Shown here piece after piece: positions 31,888 to 40,384 of a stretch of DNA of 64,000 nt. The stretch is from NCBI GenBank assembly GCA_021199375.1, contig JAJQIB010000024.1, forward strand, positions 5,654 to 69,653, written 5' to 3'. A model generated the notes under the pieces. It made no database searches. It was not told the origin of the DNA and worked only from the letters and a program-made list of their open reading frames with translations. Origin of the DNA: Ruminococcus sp. Lineage in GTDB: Bacteria > Bacillota > Clostridia > Oscillospirales > Ruminococcaceae. Within the stretch, counting starts at the first letter, position 1, and every line of letters begins with the position of its first letter. Made by a program: the position numbers and the translations under genes.

Positions 31888-32175
31888 TCACCTCCATTCT
31901 TGATATTCTTTGGTTTCATTTTTGGTAGCTTTTCGTGCAGATATAAGTCGAATAACCTCATCTGATTGACGATAACAATGACACACTACGAGCAAATTTG
32001 CTTTATTACTAAAACCTATCAATATAAACCTATCCTCACTTTCTGAATGCTCTGGGTCATCAAATAAAATTGCGTTATCATCATAGAATGCAGTCTTGGC
32101 TTCTTCAAACGATACTTTGTGTTTTCGTTTATTTATATCGTTCTTGTTTTCATCCCATTCAAATATTATTTCCAT
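31888..32175 (-). CDS. brnT: BrnT-family toxin
   Basis: The 95-residue protein MEIIFEWDENKNDINKRKHKVSFEEAKTAFYDDNAILFDDPEHSESEDRFILIGFS...IRLISARKATKNETKEY has the BrnT signature (FEWDENKNxxNKRKHxVSFEEA and RLISARKAT). BrnT is a ribonuclease with a RelE-like fold. The ATG lies about 7 bp from the -10 element, where transcription should start, so the mRNA may be leaderless; there is no Shine-Dalgarno. The first gene of a three-gene operon. Confidence 0.92.
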   Translation of the reverse strand: MEIIFEWDENKNDINKRKHKVSFEEAKTAFYDDNAILFDDPEHSESEDRFILIGFSNKANLLVVCHCYRQSDEVIRLISARKATKNETKEYQEWR

Positions 32176-32181
32176 AATTAT

Positions 32182-32210
32182 ATTATAATTATAAAATAAT
32201 CATTTGTCAA
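32182..32210 (-). promoter_or_regulatory. Promoter of the brnT operon
   Basis: On the minus strand: TTGACA, 17 bp, TATAAT. The AT-rich inverted repeats around it (ATTATATTATAATTATAAAATAAT) may serve as operator. Confidence 0.85.
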
Positions 32211-32288
32211 GTGCTTTTGAAAATTAAGATGTAAACAATTTATAAATCTCTATTTACTTGATTGCACAAATTTCATAAATCGAGTGCT

Positions 32289-32328
32289 TACTTTAAATTT
32301 ACTTTCTACGTTAGCGGAACTCGAGTTC
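32289..32328 (+). repeat. 40-bp repeat with GAACTCGAGTTC palindrome, copy 2
   Basis: Same unit as at 31018; the palindrome is again 9 bp ahead of the -35 element of a toxin promoter. Confidence 0.85.
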
Positions 32329-32337
32329 ACAAATGGT

Positions 32338-32366
32338 TTGACAAGTAGGACAAATTGTGATATAAT
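32338..32366 (+). promoter_or_regulatory. Toxin promoter, type I module 2
   Basis: TTGACA, 17 bp, TATAAT on plus; flanks match module 1 almost exactly. Confidence 0.85.
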
Positions 32367-32437
32367 AAAATATAAGGGTACTGTGCAAACAGCGGCATCG
32401 GCGGTTCAATCTTTCCCTCGCAAGGGGGGTGAGCTGT

Positions 32438-32530
32438 ATGAGCGTGATAGAAGTAATAGCATTACTAAACTTAATCGCAAACATAGTCGGTTTAATTATC
32501 GGCAACAGCAATAATAATAAAAAGAAATAA
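32438..32530 (+). CDS. Holin-like type I toxin peptide, module 2
   Basis: The 30-residue peptide MSVIEVIALLNLIANIVGLIIGNSNNNKKK fits the holin-like toxin family. The 5' leader, including CCCTCGCAAGGGGGGTGAGCTGT over the ribosome-binding site, is essentially that of module 1, while the peptide itself differs at many positions. Regulation is therefore conserved while the toxin has diverged. Too short for the ORF track; the 76-residue track ORF at 32284 is a frame shadow. Confidence 0.75.
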   Translation: MSVIEVIALLNLIANIVGLIIGNSNNNKKK

Positions 32531-32618
32531 CCGCCCTGCTCTCCATAGGACGGTTATTCAAAAACCACAAATATGAGGGAGAACCGCTTAGCCGTAAGGC
32601 TGTGCAGTACCCTTTTCT
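32524..32618 (-). ncRNA. Predicted antisense antitoxin RNA, module 2
   Basis: It runs from the promoter at 32625-32653 to the bidirectional terminator, about 95 nt. The first 40 nt (GGGTACTGCACAGCCTTACGG...) are the same as in module 1, so the two antisense RNAs may cross-regulate. Confidence 0.65.
32526..32560. terminator. Bidirectional terminator, type I module 2
   Basis: AATAACCGCCCT pairs with AGGACGGTTATT (one mismatch); on minus it is followed by TTATTTCTTT. Confidence 0.75.
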
Positions 32619-32624
32619 ATTTAT

Positions 32625-32653
32625 ATTATACCACGTGATATTCGTTTTGTCAA
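32625..32653 (-). promoter_or_regulatory. Antisense promoter, module 2
   Basis: On the minus strand: TTGACA, 17 bp, TATAAT. Confidence 0.85.
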
Positions 32654-32704
32654 GCATAAATTTTGTAAAACAGCTTAGTCGCTAAAATCGGTAATTTAAA
32701 CAGC

Positions 32705-32744
32705 TACTTTAAATTTACTTTCTGCGTTAGCGGAACTCGAGTTC
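32705..32744 (+). repeat. 40-bp repeat with GAACTCGAGTTC palindrome, copy 3
   Basis: Third copy, here about 80 bp before the -35 of module 3. Confidence 0.85.
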
Positions 32745-32823
32745 CCGTCATTTTGCACAAAAAAGCCAGAAAAAAATCGTCAAAAAAGTAACAAAATAGC
32801 TTTACTTTTTTTGACGAGATTGC

Positions 32824-32852
32824 TTGACAAAATGAAAATTATGTGTTATAAT
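32824..32852 (+). promoter_or_regulatory. Plus promoter of convergent module 3
   Basis: TTGACA, 17 bp, TATAAT, facing the minus promoter at 32967-32995 with only about 110 bp between them. Confidence 0.8.
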
Positions 32853-32865
32853 ATAAGTGTAATGA

Positions 32866-32960
32866 AAAACAAAACAGGCTTGTGTGTGTGTACACACACA
32901 CAAGCCCATAACCGCAAAAGATATTGACAGTATCTTTCGGACTTAGTTTTGATGTTCATC
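32866..32960 (-). ncRNA. Predicted short RNA of module 3
   Basis: Reading minus from the promoter at 32967, the transcript contains AAAGATACTGTCAATATCTTT (hairpin) and then the 30-bp palindrome GGCTTGTGTGTGTGT/ACACACACACAAGCC followed by TGTTTTGTTTTT, a strong terminator. No toxin gene with a ribosome-binding site is found on either strand, so this may be a regulatory RNA or a module that has lost its toxin. Confidence 0.55.
32877..32906. repeat. Perfect 30-bp palindrome of GT/AC dinucleotides
   Basis: GGCTTGTGTGTGTGT directly joined to ACACACACACAAGCC. It acts as a terminator stem for the minus transcript. Confidence 0.9.
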
Positions 32961-32966
32961 GCTACT

Positions 32967-32995
32967 ATTATAGCATGAAATAGATTCTTTGTCAA
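32967..32995 (-). promoter_or_regulatory. Minus promoter of convergent module 3
   Basis: On the minus strand: TTGACA, 17 bp, TATAAT. Confidence 0.82.
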
Positions 32996-33044
32996 GACCC
33001 TTCGTCAAGTAAATTTTGCGGAGGGTTTTGATTTTCGTTATTGA

Positions 33045-33625
33045 AACTTGAACAATGTCTATAAAGACATCCTGTATTAAACGGCACATTATCAAGACCT
33101 ATTGCTTAATTCTTGACAAGTCCGTGTAATCAGCGGAAATGAATAAGCCTCACTAGGGACGTGAACTTGCTTAGACACGGCAAGACCCGAACGTTCCCTC
33201 CGTAATCCGAAAGTCCTTAAACCGAGAGGAGCTTCCTGTAACAAGGAGTGACAAGTACGAGGAGGATGCAAGAGTGAGAACTTACAAAGTGTAAAGTACG
33301 CCATGACCGTTTGAAAAGAGGTCAAAAAACTGAAGTTGACACCGATTAGGTGTAAATCAAATAAGATCAGTTTCCTTGACAGCTTGCCTCAGACCGAGCG
33401 TGCTATGCTGCAAAAAATCCCATCGCAATTGCGTTTGATAATAACGCAAGGGTAATAATGCAGCGAAAAGCCCAATGGCACGGACTAAACTGTAAGTACC
33501 GGACATCGCCTTTCTTAGCGAAAAAGGCACAAAAGATGATCCGTGGCGTAGAAAATTCAATTAAATTAACAATGCTCGGATGAGCTTAATTGAATATATT
33601 CAGTCGGTAGTTTGCCGACTGAAAT
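33045..33625 (+). ncRNA. Large structured noncoding RNA candidate (ROOL/GOLLD-like setting)
   Basis: About 580 nt without a credible ORF but full of nested stems on the plus strand: ATGTC/GACAT (33055-33070); TCAAGA/TCTTGA; CCGTGT (33122) with ACACGG (33175), the latter lying in the loop of CTTGC/GCAAG, hence a pseudoknot; AAACTGA/TCAGTTT enclosing TTGACACC/GGTGTaaaTCAA; GCTGCA/TGCAGC enclosing CCC/GGG and TTGCGTT/AACGCAA; CGGACATC-GCCTTT/AAAGGC-GATGaTCCG; ATTCAATTAA/TTAATTGAAT; and a final TTCAGTCGG/CCGACTGAA. Size, ornate folding, mobile DNA and tRNA neighbours resemble ROOL or GOLLD RNAs. The class is not proven, and I see no clear promoter. Confidence 0.55.
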
Positions 33626-33670
33626 AAGTCCACCTTTTTCTTTCTGAGAGAAAATGTAGGCTTATTTCAG
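33619..33670. other. Inverted repeat flanking a pyrimidine tract
   Basis: CTGAAATAAG (33619-33628) and CTTATTTCAG (33661-33670) are perfect complements around CACCTTTTTCTTTCT. It lies between the RNA candidate and tRNA-Trp and may terminate the tRNA transcript coming from the right or mark the element end. Confidence 0.6.
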
Positions 33671-33691
33671 CTGGCAATCACCAACCGTGAG

Positions 33692-33764
33692 CAGGGGCAG
33701 AAGGGATCGAACCCTCGGCACGCGGTTTTGGAGACCGCTGCTCTACCATCTGAGCTATACCCCT
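33692..33764 (-). tRNA. tRNA-Trp (CCA)
   Basis: Minus strand AGGGGTATAGCTCAGATGG... has acceptor AGGGGTA/TGCCCCT, anticodon arm GCGGT-CTCCAAA-ACCGC with anticodon CCA, T arm GAGGG-TTCGATC-CCTTC, and discriminator G. The 3' CCA is not encoded. Its 3' end faces the mobile region, so it is a candidate attachment site. Confidence 0.95.
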
Positions 33765-33838
33765 GTATAGTAAAACAGTTTTCATTCGGCGGGCATTTGA
33801 AAAAGTAATAGCTTGCCGCCCGACCGAAGAAACTAAAG

Positions 33839-33911
33839 TCGGAGTGACGGGACTTGAACCCACGGCCTCTACCACCCCAAGGTAGCGCGCTACCACCTGC
33901 GCCACACCCCG
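33839..33911 (-). tRNA. tRNA-Pro (GGG)
   Basis: Minus strand CGGGGTGTGGCGCAGGTGG... has acceptor CGGGGTG/CACTCCG, anticodon loop TTGGGGT (anticodon GGG) and T arm GTGGG-TTCAAGT-CCCGT. It is promoter-proximal in a two-tRNA transcript with tRNA-Trp. Confidence 0.93.
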
Positions 33912-33924
33912 AACAACGTATTAT

Positions 33925-33953
33925 ATTATACCACACAATCTCAGGTTTGTCAA
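33925..33953 (-). promoter_or_regulatory. Promoter of the tRNA-Pro/tRNA-Trp transcript
   Basis: On the minus strand: TTGACA, 17 bp, TATAAT, 14 bp before the tRNA-Pro 5' end. Confidence 0.88.
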
Positions 33954-34072
33954 GTACTTTGAAGATTTTTTTATGAATATATTGTAAATAAACCGTCACA
34001 ATCGCTTGCAGAGCCTTCAGCAGAATCCGACATTATTTTCTCAAGAGTTTTACAAAGTATATACATAAATTC

Positions 34073-34101
34073 TTGACAGATACAAAATCAAATGGTATAA
34101 T
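34073..34101 (+). promoter_or_regulatory. ppk promoter
   Basis: TTGACA, 17 bp, TATAAT, 45 bp before the ATG. Confidence 0.88.
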
Positions 34102-34146
34102 TAAACTGTAAGAAAACGCATCAAATTAAGCTACGGAGGCATTTTT

Positions 34147-36234
34147 ATGAGCAATGCGGGTAATGACAGTAAAAAGGATTATACATGCTATGTCAATCGT
34201 GAAATTTCATGGCTAAAGTTTAATGAGCGTGTGCTTGAGGAGGCGGAGGATTCGGATGTTCCTCTGCTTGAGCGACTCAACTTTATATCCATCTTTCAAA
34301 GCAACCTAGATGAATTCTTTATGGTAAGGGTCGGAGCTCTTCATGACGCTATGCTAGTCTCAAACAGCTCTCGTGACAACAAGAGTGGAATGACACCTAA
34401 AGAGCAGCTTGATGCCGTTATGGTCAGAGTTAAAAAGCTGTTAAAGCGTAAGGACGCAGCATATGCTGAGATAATGTCTGAGGTCGAGCAAAATGGAATT
34501 CGCTTTGCAAGCTTTTCACAGCTTAGCGATGTCGAACAGGATTTTGTGCGACTTAAATTTGAAGCGGATATCAAGCCGCTGCTTTTTCCGGCTGTATTGG
34601 GTAAAAAGCAGCCCTTTCCATTTCTCAAAAATAACGAGGTCTACGGCTTTGCTGTACTTGAAACTAAAAGTGGCAAGCGCAAAATTGCAATTGTACCTTC
34701 TCTTTCTCCTATGTTGCCGAGAATTGTGAAAATTCCTGAGATGAATGGAAGCGGAATGGTATCATGTATGTCAGTTGACGAGCTTATTCTGCACTTTTTT
34801 GAGGATATCTTCGTTGGATACAGAATTGTCGAAAAGTCGCTGGTAAAAATCGTACGCAATGCCGATATTGATGAAGCAAGAGTCTATGATGAAGACCTCG
34901 ATTACCGTGAGCATATGGAAGAGGTTATAAAGATGCGCAAAAAGCTCTGCCCTGTACGTCTGGATCTTTCTCGCAAAATCAGCGATGAGGTTTTAAATGA
35001 GCTTTGCGGCTATCTACAGCTTGACAAAAAATGTGTCTTCCTATCAAATGCTCCGCTTTCAACCGATTATGTCAAGGCAATAAGAAGTGAGCTTTCGGAT
35101 GATTCATCACTTAGCTACAAGCCTCGCACGCCACAGAAGACCATTTCACTAACAGATGCTCCCATTATTCCTCAGGTATTAAAAAAAGATGTACTGCTTC
35201 ACTATCCCTACGAGAGCATATCACCATTTTTCCGCCTTTTGCAGGAGGCATCTAATGATAAAAATGTCATATCAATTCAAATGACGCTTTATCGTCTTGC
35301 AAGTCACAGCAAGGTTATTGAAGCGCTTATCGACGCTGCTGAAAACGGCAAGGAGGTAAATGTGCTTGTAGAGCTTAAGGCTCGCTTTGATGAGGAAAAC
35401 AACATAAACTGGTCTAAAAGCCTTGAGAGAGCAGGCTGTCGTGTGGTTTATGGCATCGACGGGCTTAAGGTGCACTCGAAAATTTGCTTAATCACCCGTC
35501 GTGATGGAGATAATATCCAGTATATCACGCAAATCGGCACAGGAAACTATAATGAATCGACTGCACGCCTTTACACAGATCTATCGCTTATAACATCAAA
35601 CAAAGAAATAGGTATCGAAACAGGCGAGGTTTTCCGCAAGCTTTTAATGGGTGAAACGGTCACTCAAACGAACAACCTTCTTGTTGCTCCTAACTGCCTG
35701 CAAAATAATATTTTAGACAAAATAGATATCGAAATCGATAAGGCGAAGAGCGGCAAGCCTGCATATATCGGATTAAAGCTCAACTCTCTTACAGATATAA
35801 GAATTATAAAAAAGCTCATCGAGGCATCTCAGGCAGGTGTCAGGATTGAGATGGTCGTGCGTGGAATTTGCTGCCTGAAGCCGGGAATCAAAGGCTACAC
35901 CGACAACATTCGTGTGATAAGCATTGTTGGTAGACTGCTTGAGCATTCACGAATCTATATTTTTGGAGCCTCTCCCGATAATGAAATATACATCAGCTCG
36001 GCAGATTTCATGACACGAAACACCTTAAAGCGTGTTGAAGTCGCCGCACCCATACTCGACAAGAGCTTAAAACAGCGTATCGAAAAAATATTCATCACAC
36101 TAATGAGTGACAACACTAACGCAAGAATCATGCAGTCAGATGGCTCATATAAGCGTGAAAAAAATTCCGATGCTCCCTACTCAGCGCAAGAGGTACTATA
36201 TGACATAGCTTATCAAAACGCTTCAAACAGGTAG
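34147..36234 (+). CDS. ppk: Polyphosphate kinase 1
   Basis: The 695-residue length and order fit Ppk1: N-terminal helical domain (YVNREISWLKFNERVLEEAEDSDVPLLERLNFISIFQSNLDEFFMVRVG), head domain, then the catalytic domains with YRLASHSKVIEALIDAAENGKEVNVLVELKARFDEENNINWSKSLERAGCRVVYGIDGLKVHSKICLI, which contains the autophosphorylated His of VHSK. It reversibly transfers the ATP gamma-phosphate to polyphosphate. TACGGAGGC precedes the ATG. Monocistronic; it marks the return to core chromosome to the right of the tRNA genes. Confidence 0.95.
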   Translation: MSNAGNDSKKDYTCYVNREISWLKFNERVLEEAEDSDVPLLERLNFISIFQSNLDEFFMVRVGALHDAMLVSNSSRDNKSGMTPKEQLDAVMVRVKKLLKRKDAAYAEIMSEVEQNGIRFASFSQLSDVEQDFVRLKFEADIKPLLFPAVLGKKQPFPFLKNNEVYGFAVLETKSGKRKIAIVPSLSPMLPRIVKIPEMNGSGMVSCMSVDELILHFFEDIFVGYRIVEKSLVKIVRNADIDEARVYDEDLDYREHMEEVIKMRKKLCPVRLDLSRKISDEVLNELCGYLQLDKKCVFLSNAPLSTDYVKAIRSELSDDSSLSYKPRTPQKTISLTDAPIIPQVLKKDVLLHYPYESISPFFRLLQEASNDKNVISIQMTLYRLASHSKVIEALIDAAENGKEVNVLVELKARFDEENNINWSKSLERAGCRVVYGIDGLKVHSKICLITRRDGDNIQYITQIGTGNYNESTARLYTDLSLITSNKEIGIETGEVFRKLLMGETVTQTNNLLVAPNCLQNNILDKIDIEIDKAKSGKPAYIGLKLNSLTDIRIIKKLIEASQAGVRIEMVVRGICCLKPGIKGYTDNIRVISIVGRLLEHSRIYIFGASPDNEIYISSADFMTRNTLKRVEVAAPILDKSLKQRIEKIFITLMSDNTNARIMQSDGSYKREKNSDAPYSAQEVLYDIAYQNASNR

Positions 36235-36319
36235 AAATGCTAACACGAATAAAATATCCCTTGCGCATTAAAAGCTGCATCGTTAAAAATTGATTCTTGC
36301 CAAATTCATAAAATTTACA

Positions 36320-36348
36320 TTGACATACGTCCTGATATGTGGTATAAT
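36320..36348 (+). promoter_or_regulatory. Promoter of the leader/tRNA-Pro transcript
   Basis: TTGACA, 17 bp, TATAAT, about 175 bp before the tRNA. Confidence 0.85.
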
Positions 36349-36354
36349 AGATGC

Positions 36355-36524
36355 ATGATGTCCCCCACCTTTTAGGTGGGATCCATCTTGTCTTTCAGCG
36401 GGGTTAAAACTAATCCCCACTGAAATCCAACGGAGCCTGGCGGCTCCTTGCATCTATTGCAAGCGTCGCTCACAAGCTTATGCAAGCATATCTCGCTTCG
36501 CTCCGCTTTAAATTAAAAAGCTAT
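36355..36524 (+). other. Structured leader ahead of tRNA-Pro
   Basis: This roughly 170-nt transcribed segment has no ORF but several hairpins: CCCACC-TTTT-AGGTGGG, TCAGCGGGG...CCCCACTGA, GGAGCC-TGGC-GGCTCC and TTGCA-TCTAT-TGCAA. It may be a processed tRNA leader, a small RNA or an inserted repeat; no Rfam class is recognised. Confidence 0.5.
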
Positions 36525-36598
36525 CGGGATGTAACTCAGTTTGGTAGAGTGCTTGCTTTGGGAGCAAGACGCCGCAGGTTCGAGTCCTGTCATCCCGA
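36525..36598 (+). tRNA. tRNA-Pro (UGG)
   Basis: CGGGATGTAACTCAGTTTGG... has acceptor CGGGATG/CATCCCG, anticodon arm CTTGC-TTTGGGA-GCAAG (anticodon TGG), T arm GCAGG-TTCGAGT-CCTGT, discriminator A; CCA is not encoded. Confidence 0.96.
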
Positions 36599-36609
36599 TT
36601 ACTAATTTT

Positions 36610-36651
36610 ACCCGCAAATCGTTGATTTTACAATGGTTTGCGGGTTTTTTA
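36610..36651 (+). terminator. Terminator of tRNA-Pro
   Basis: ACCCGCAAA and TTTGCGGGT form a perfect 9-bp stem with an 18-nt loop, followed by TTTTTT. Confidence 0.85.
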
Positions 36652-36709
36652 TTTTGCTGCCGATTGCTACCGTTTAACCTAAAAGCATTCTTTTTAAGCT
36701 TTTAAGAGC

Positions 36710-36748
36710 AAAAAAACAAGCTCCTAATCTCAACGTAGATCAGGAACC
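36710..36748 (-). terminator. Terminator downstream of yebC
   Basis: On minus, GGTTCCTGATCT pairs with AGATTAGGAGC through G-U, followed by TTGTTTTTTT. Confidence 0.75.
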
Positions 36749-36811
36749 GTTTAGCATATTAACCTGTCACAGCTCTGGTGCGACATCCTTTAATCAAAGC
36801 ACTAATAATGC

Positions 36812-37555
36812 TTAGTCCTCTTCTTCCTCTTCTGGCATATTCCAGTTGTGATATACATTTTGTACATCGTCATTTTCCTCAAGTGCATCAAGAAGCAGAC
36901 CCATCATTTTAAGCTGTTTTTCGTCCATAAGAGTGGTATATGTCGAAGGAACCATTTCGCTTTCTGCCGAGATAATGGTGTAGCCTAGCTCTGTTAGCTT
37001 TTGGCTTACCGCAGTAACATCATTCGGCTGACAGCTAACCTCAATTACCTCATCCTCAATGTCGAAATCATCCGCTCCTGCCTCAAAGCAGTCCTCCATA
37101 ACCTTGTCCTCGTCTGCGCCGTTGTTTTCAAGTACAACTGTACCCTTCTTTGTAAACATAAAGGACACGCAGCCCGTAGTGCCTAGATTGCCGCCAAACT
37201 TATCGAAATAATGACGAACATCGCCCGCTGTACGGTTCTTGTTATCGGTTAAACACTCAACTATAACGGCAACTCCGCCTGCTCCATAGCCTTCGTAAAC
37301 CATTTCCTCATAATTGTTCTTGTCGCCTTCGCCAGCGGCTTTCTTTATTATTCTGTCAATGTTGTCATTAGGAATATTGTTAGCCTTAGCTTTAGCGATA
37401 AGGTTTGCAAGCTTAGCATTGTTAGCGGGATCTGGACCGCCCTGCTTTACTACTACTGAAATCTCACGTCCGATTTTTGTAAAGATCTTACCCTTTACAG
37501 CATCGTTTGCCTCTTTCTTTCTTTTGATATTTGCCCATTTTGAATGTCCGGACAT
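36812..37555 (-). CDS. yebC: YebC/PmpR-family transcription or translation factor
   Basis: ATG 37555 (AAGGAG 8 nt upstream) gives MSGHSKWANIKRKKEANDAVKGKIFTKIGREISVVVKQGGPDPANNAKLANLIAKAKANNIPNDNIDRIIKKAAG, the classic YebC start; the GTG 9 bp upstream is less likely. The 247-residue length is normal; only the tip EEDDVQNVYHNWNMPEEEEED is especially acidic. Members of this family act as DNA-binding regulators or relieve ribosome stalling. It follows mrnC by 5 bp in an operon. Confidence 0.95.
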   Translation of the reverse strand: MSGHSKWANIKRKKEANDAVKGKIFTKIGREISVVVKQGGPDPANNAKLANLIAKAKANNIPNDNIDRIIKKAAGEGDKNNYEEMVYEGYGAGGVAVIVECLTDNKNRTAGDVRHYFDKFGGNLGTTGCVSFMFTKKGTVVLENNGADEDKVMEDCFEAGADDFDIEDEVIEVSCQPNDVTAVSQKLTELGYTIISAESEMVPSTYTTLMDEKQLKMMGLLLDALEENDDVQNVYHNWNMPEEEEED

Positions 37556-37560
37556 TTCAC

Positions 37561-37968
37561 TCACTCCTTAATATTAGTTACAATTATCTCAAAAAGCTGT
37601 TCACAGCGCTCACTCTTTCCAATAAGCGTCAAATAGCCAAACACAGTTTCAAGTCCCGTAGCAGCTCGGTAATCAGAATTTTTCGCACTTTTTGGTGCAT
37701 TTATTCCGTTTGCATTTCTGCCGCGCTTAAATATATATAGCTCCTGCTCGTCAAAACCATTTTCACAGAGAAAATGTGCTGCCCTTGCCTGATATGGTGC
37801 ACAAACCTTTTTAACTGCAAGCTCGTGAAGCTTGCCTACCGCCATATTAGCCTCAAGCACGAGCGAAGCTCTAACCAGCTGTTCATAAACGCTATCGCCC
37901 AAAAAAGCAAGTGTGAGCGGCGAGTATTGCATAGCCTCCTGCGGCGTAAGAATGGTTTTCTTATCCAT
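37561..37968 (-). CDS. mrnC: Mini-ribonuclease 3
   Basis: The 135-residue protein lacks a double-stranded-RNA-binding domain and has the RNase III core (PLTLAFLGDSVYEQLVRASLV, and YRAATGLETVFGYLTLIG with the catalytic acidic residues). Mini-III trims 23S rRNA ends in Firmicutes. ATG 37968 is chosen by the GAGGTG upstream; the GTG at 37980 overlaps it. It sits between obg and yebC on one transcript. Confidence 0.92.
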   Translation of the reverse strand: MDKKTILTPQEAMQYSPLTLAFLGDSVYEQLVRASLVLEANMAVGKLHELAVKKVCAPYQARAAHFLCENGFDEQELYIFKRGRNANGINAPKSAKNSDYRAATGLETVFGYLTLIGKSERCEQLFEIIVTNIKE

Positions 37969-37982
37969 AATACACCTCACGC

Positions 37983-39667
<1,685 letters not shown>

Positions 39668-39709
39668 TTTAATGTCTTCCTTCGAAACAAATTCAAGCCT
39701 TTATTATAC

Positions 39710-39738
39710 AAAAACCCCAAGCCTTTTATGCTCGGGGT
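39710..39738 (-). terminator. Terminator after rpmA
   Basis: On minus, ACCCCGAGC-ATAAAAG-GCTTGGGGT (one G-U) followed by TTTTTG. Confidence 0.85.
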
Positions 39739-39751
39739 AAATTTGTGTGAA

Positions 39752-40033
39752 TTACGCCTGAGGATAAACTGAAACCTGCTTGCGATCTCTGCCTACTCTC
39801 TCAAACTTTACAACGCCATCCGTCTTTGCGAAAAGCGTATCATCCGAGCCTCTGCCTACGTTTTCACCCGGGTGAATGTGTGTTCCTCTCTGGCGAACCA
39901 AAATGTTGCCTGCGAGTACGAACTGACCGTCTGCTCTCTTTACTCCAAGACGCTTAGACTCTGAATCACGTCCGTTCTTTGTAGAACCCATACCTTTCTT
40001 ATGAGCGAAAAACTGCATAGAAATCTTAATCAT
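39752..40033 (-). CDS. rpmA: 50S ribosomal protein L27 with cleavable N-terminus
   Basis: The 93-residue protein has the L27 body ([60 protein letters not shown]) preceded by MIKISMQFF. In Firmicutes this extension is removed by the Prp protease between F and A before L27 can function in the 50S peptidyl-transferase region. prp is the adjacent upstream gene. GGAGGTG precedes the ATG. Confidence 0.97.
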   Translation of the reverse strand: MIKISMQFFAHKKGMGSTKNGRDSESKRLGVKRADGQFVLAGNILVRQRGTHIHPGENVGRGSDDTLFAKTDGVVKFERVGRDRKQVSVYPQA

Positions 40034-40063
40034 GAATTACACCTCCAAAAAATGTAATTGCCG

Positions 40064-40384
40064 TCATCTTTCAATGACCTCAACTTTAATCGACTGCCCG
40101 TACTCTCCCTCAATTAGATACAGATGCGTGAGCAAGCCCAAAAGCAGCTTGTCACCATCCCCATCGGGATCGTCCCTGAGCTTTAGTAAAATGTCGTCCT
40201 CCAGTACCTCAACCTTAGCATTAAGCTTATAGATGTCGGTAATAGTGTTGCTCGTAAGCATTACTGCCGAGGATACACTTGCACAAACAATGTCAAGTCC
40301 CTCTTCGTCGTATTCAGCGTGTCCCGAAAGGTGAAATCCGAGAAGCTTATTTTGCTTAGAGCGATAGAATCTAGCTAAAAGCAT
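40064..40384 (-). CDS. prp: Ribosomal-processing cysteine protease Prp
   Basis: The 106-residue protein (GFHLSGHAEYDEEGLDIVCASVSSAVMLTSNTI) contains the conserved GHA and DIVCAxVS motifs; His and Cys form the catalytic pair of Prp. It cleaves the N-terminal extension of L27, whose gene follows. Its start overlaps the rplU stop by 1 bp, giving the standard rplU-prp-rpmA order. Confidence 0.95.
   Translation of the reverse strand: MLLARFYRSKQNKLLGFHLSGHAEYDEEGLDIVCASVSSAVMLTSNTITDIYKLNAKVEVLEDDILLKLRDDPDGDGDKLLLGLLTHLYLIEGEYGQSIKVEVIER

Noticed and set aside
32284-32514. 76-residue plus ORF over toxin module 2
   Set aside because: It runs through the promoter and leader in another frame; the 30-residue peptide with a strong ribosome-binding site is the real gene.
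32858-32930. Short plus ORF MKNKTGLCVCTHTQAHNRKRY in module 3
   Set aside because: No ribosome-binding site, not hydrophobic, and it mostly translates the GT/AC palindrome.
33113-33130. TTGACA at 33113 as promoter
   Set aside because: No -10 at 16-18 bp, and the bases form the TCAAGA/TCTTGA helix of the RNA candidate.
33092-33560. Minus ORFs of 77 and 67 residues over the RNA candidate
   Set aside because: They lack ribosome-binding sites and family resemblance; the stems favour a plus-strand RNA.
33667-33999. Minus ORFs of 110 and 75 residues
   Set aside because: They run across tRNA-Trp and tRNA-Pro and are translations of tRNA sequence.
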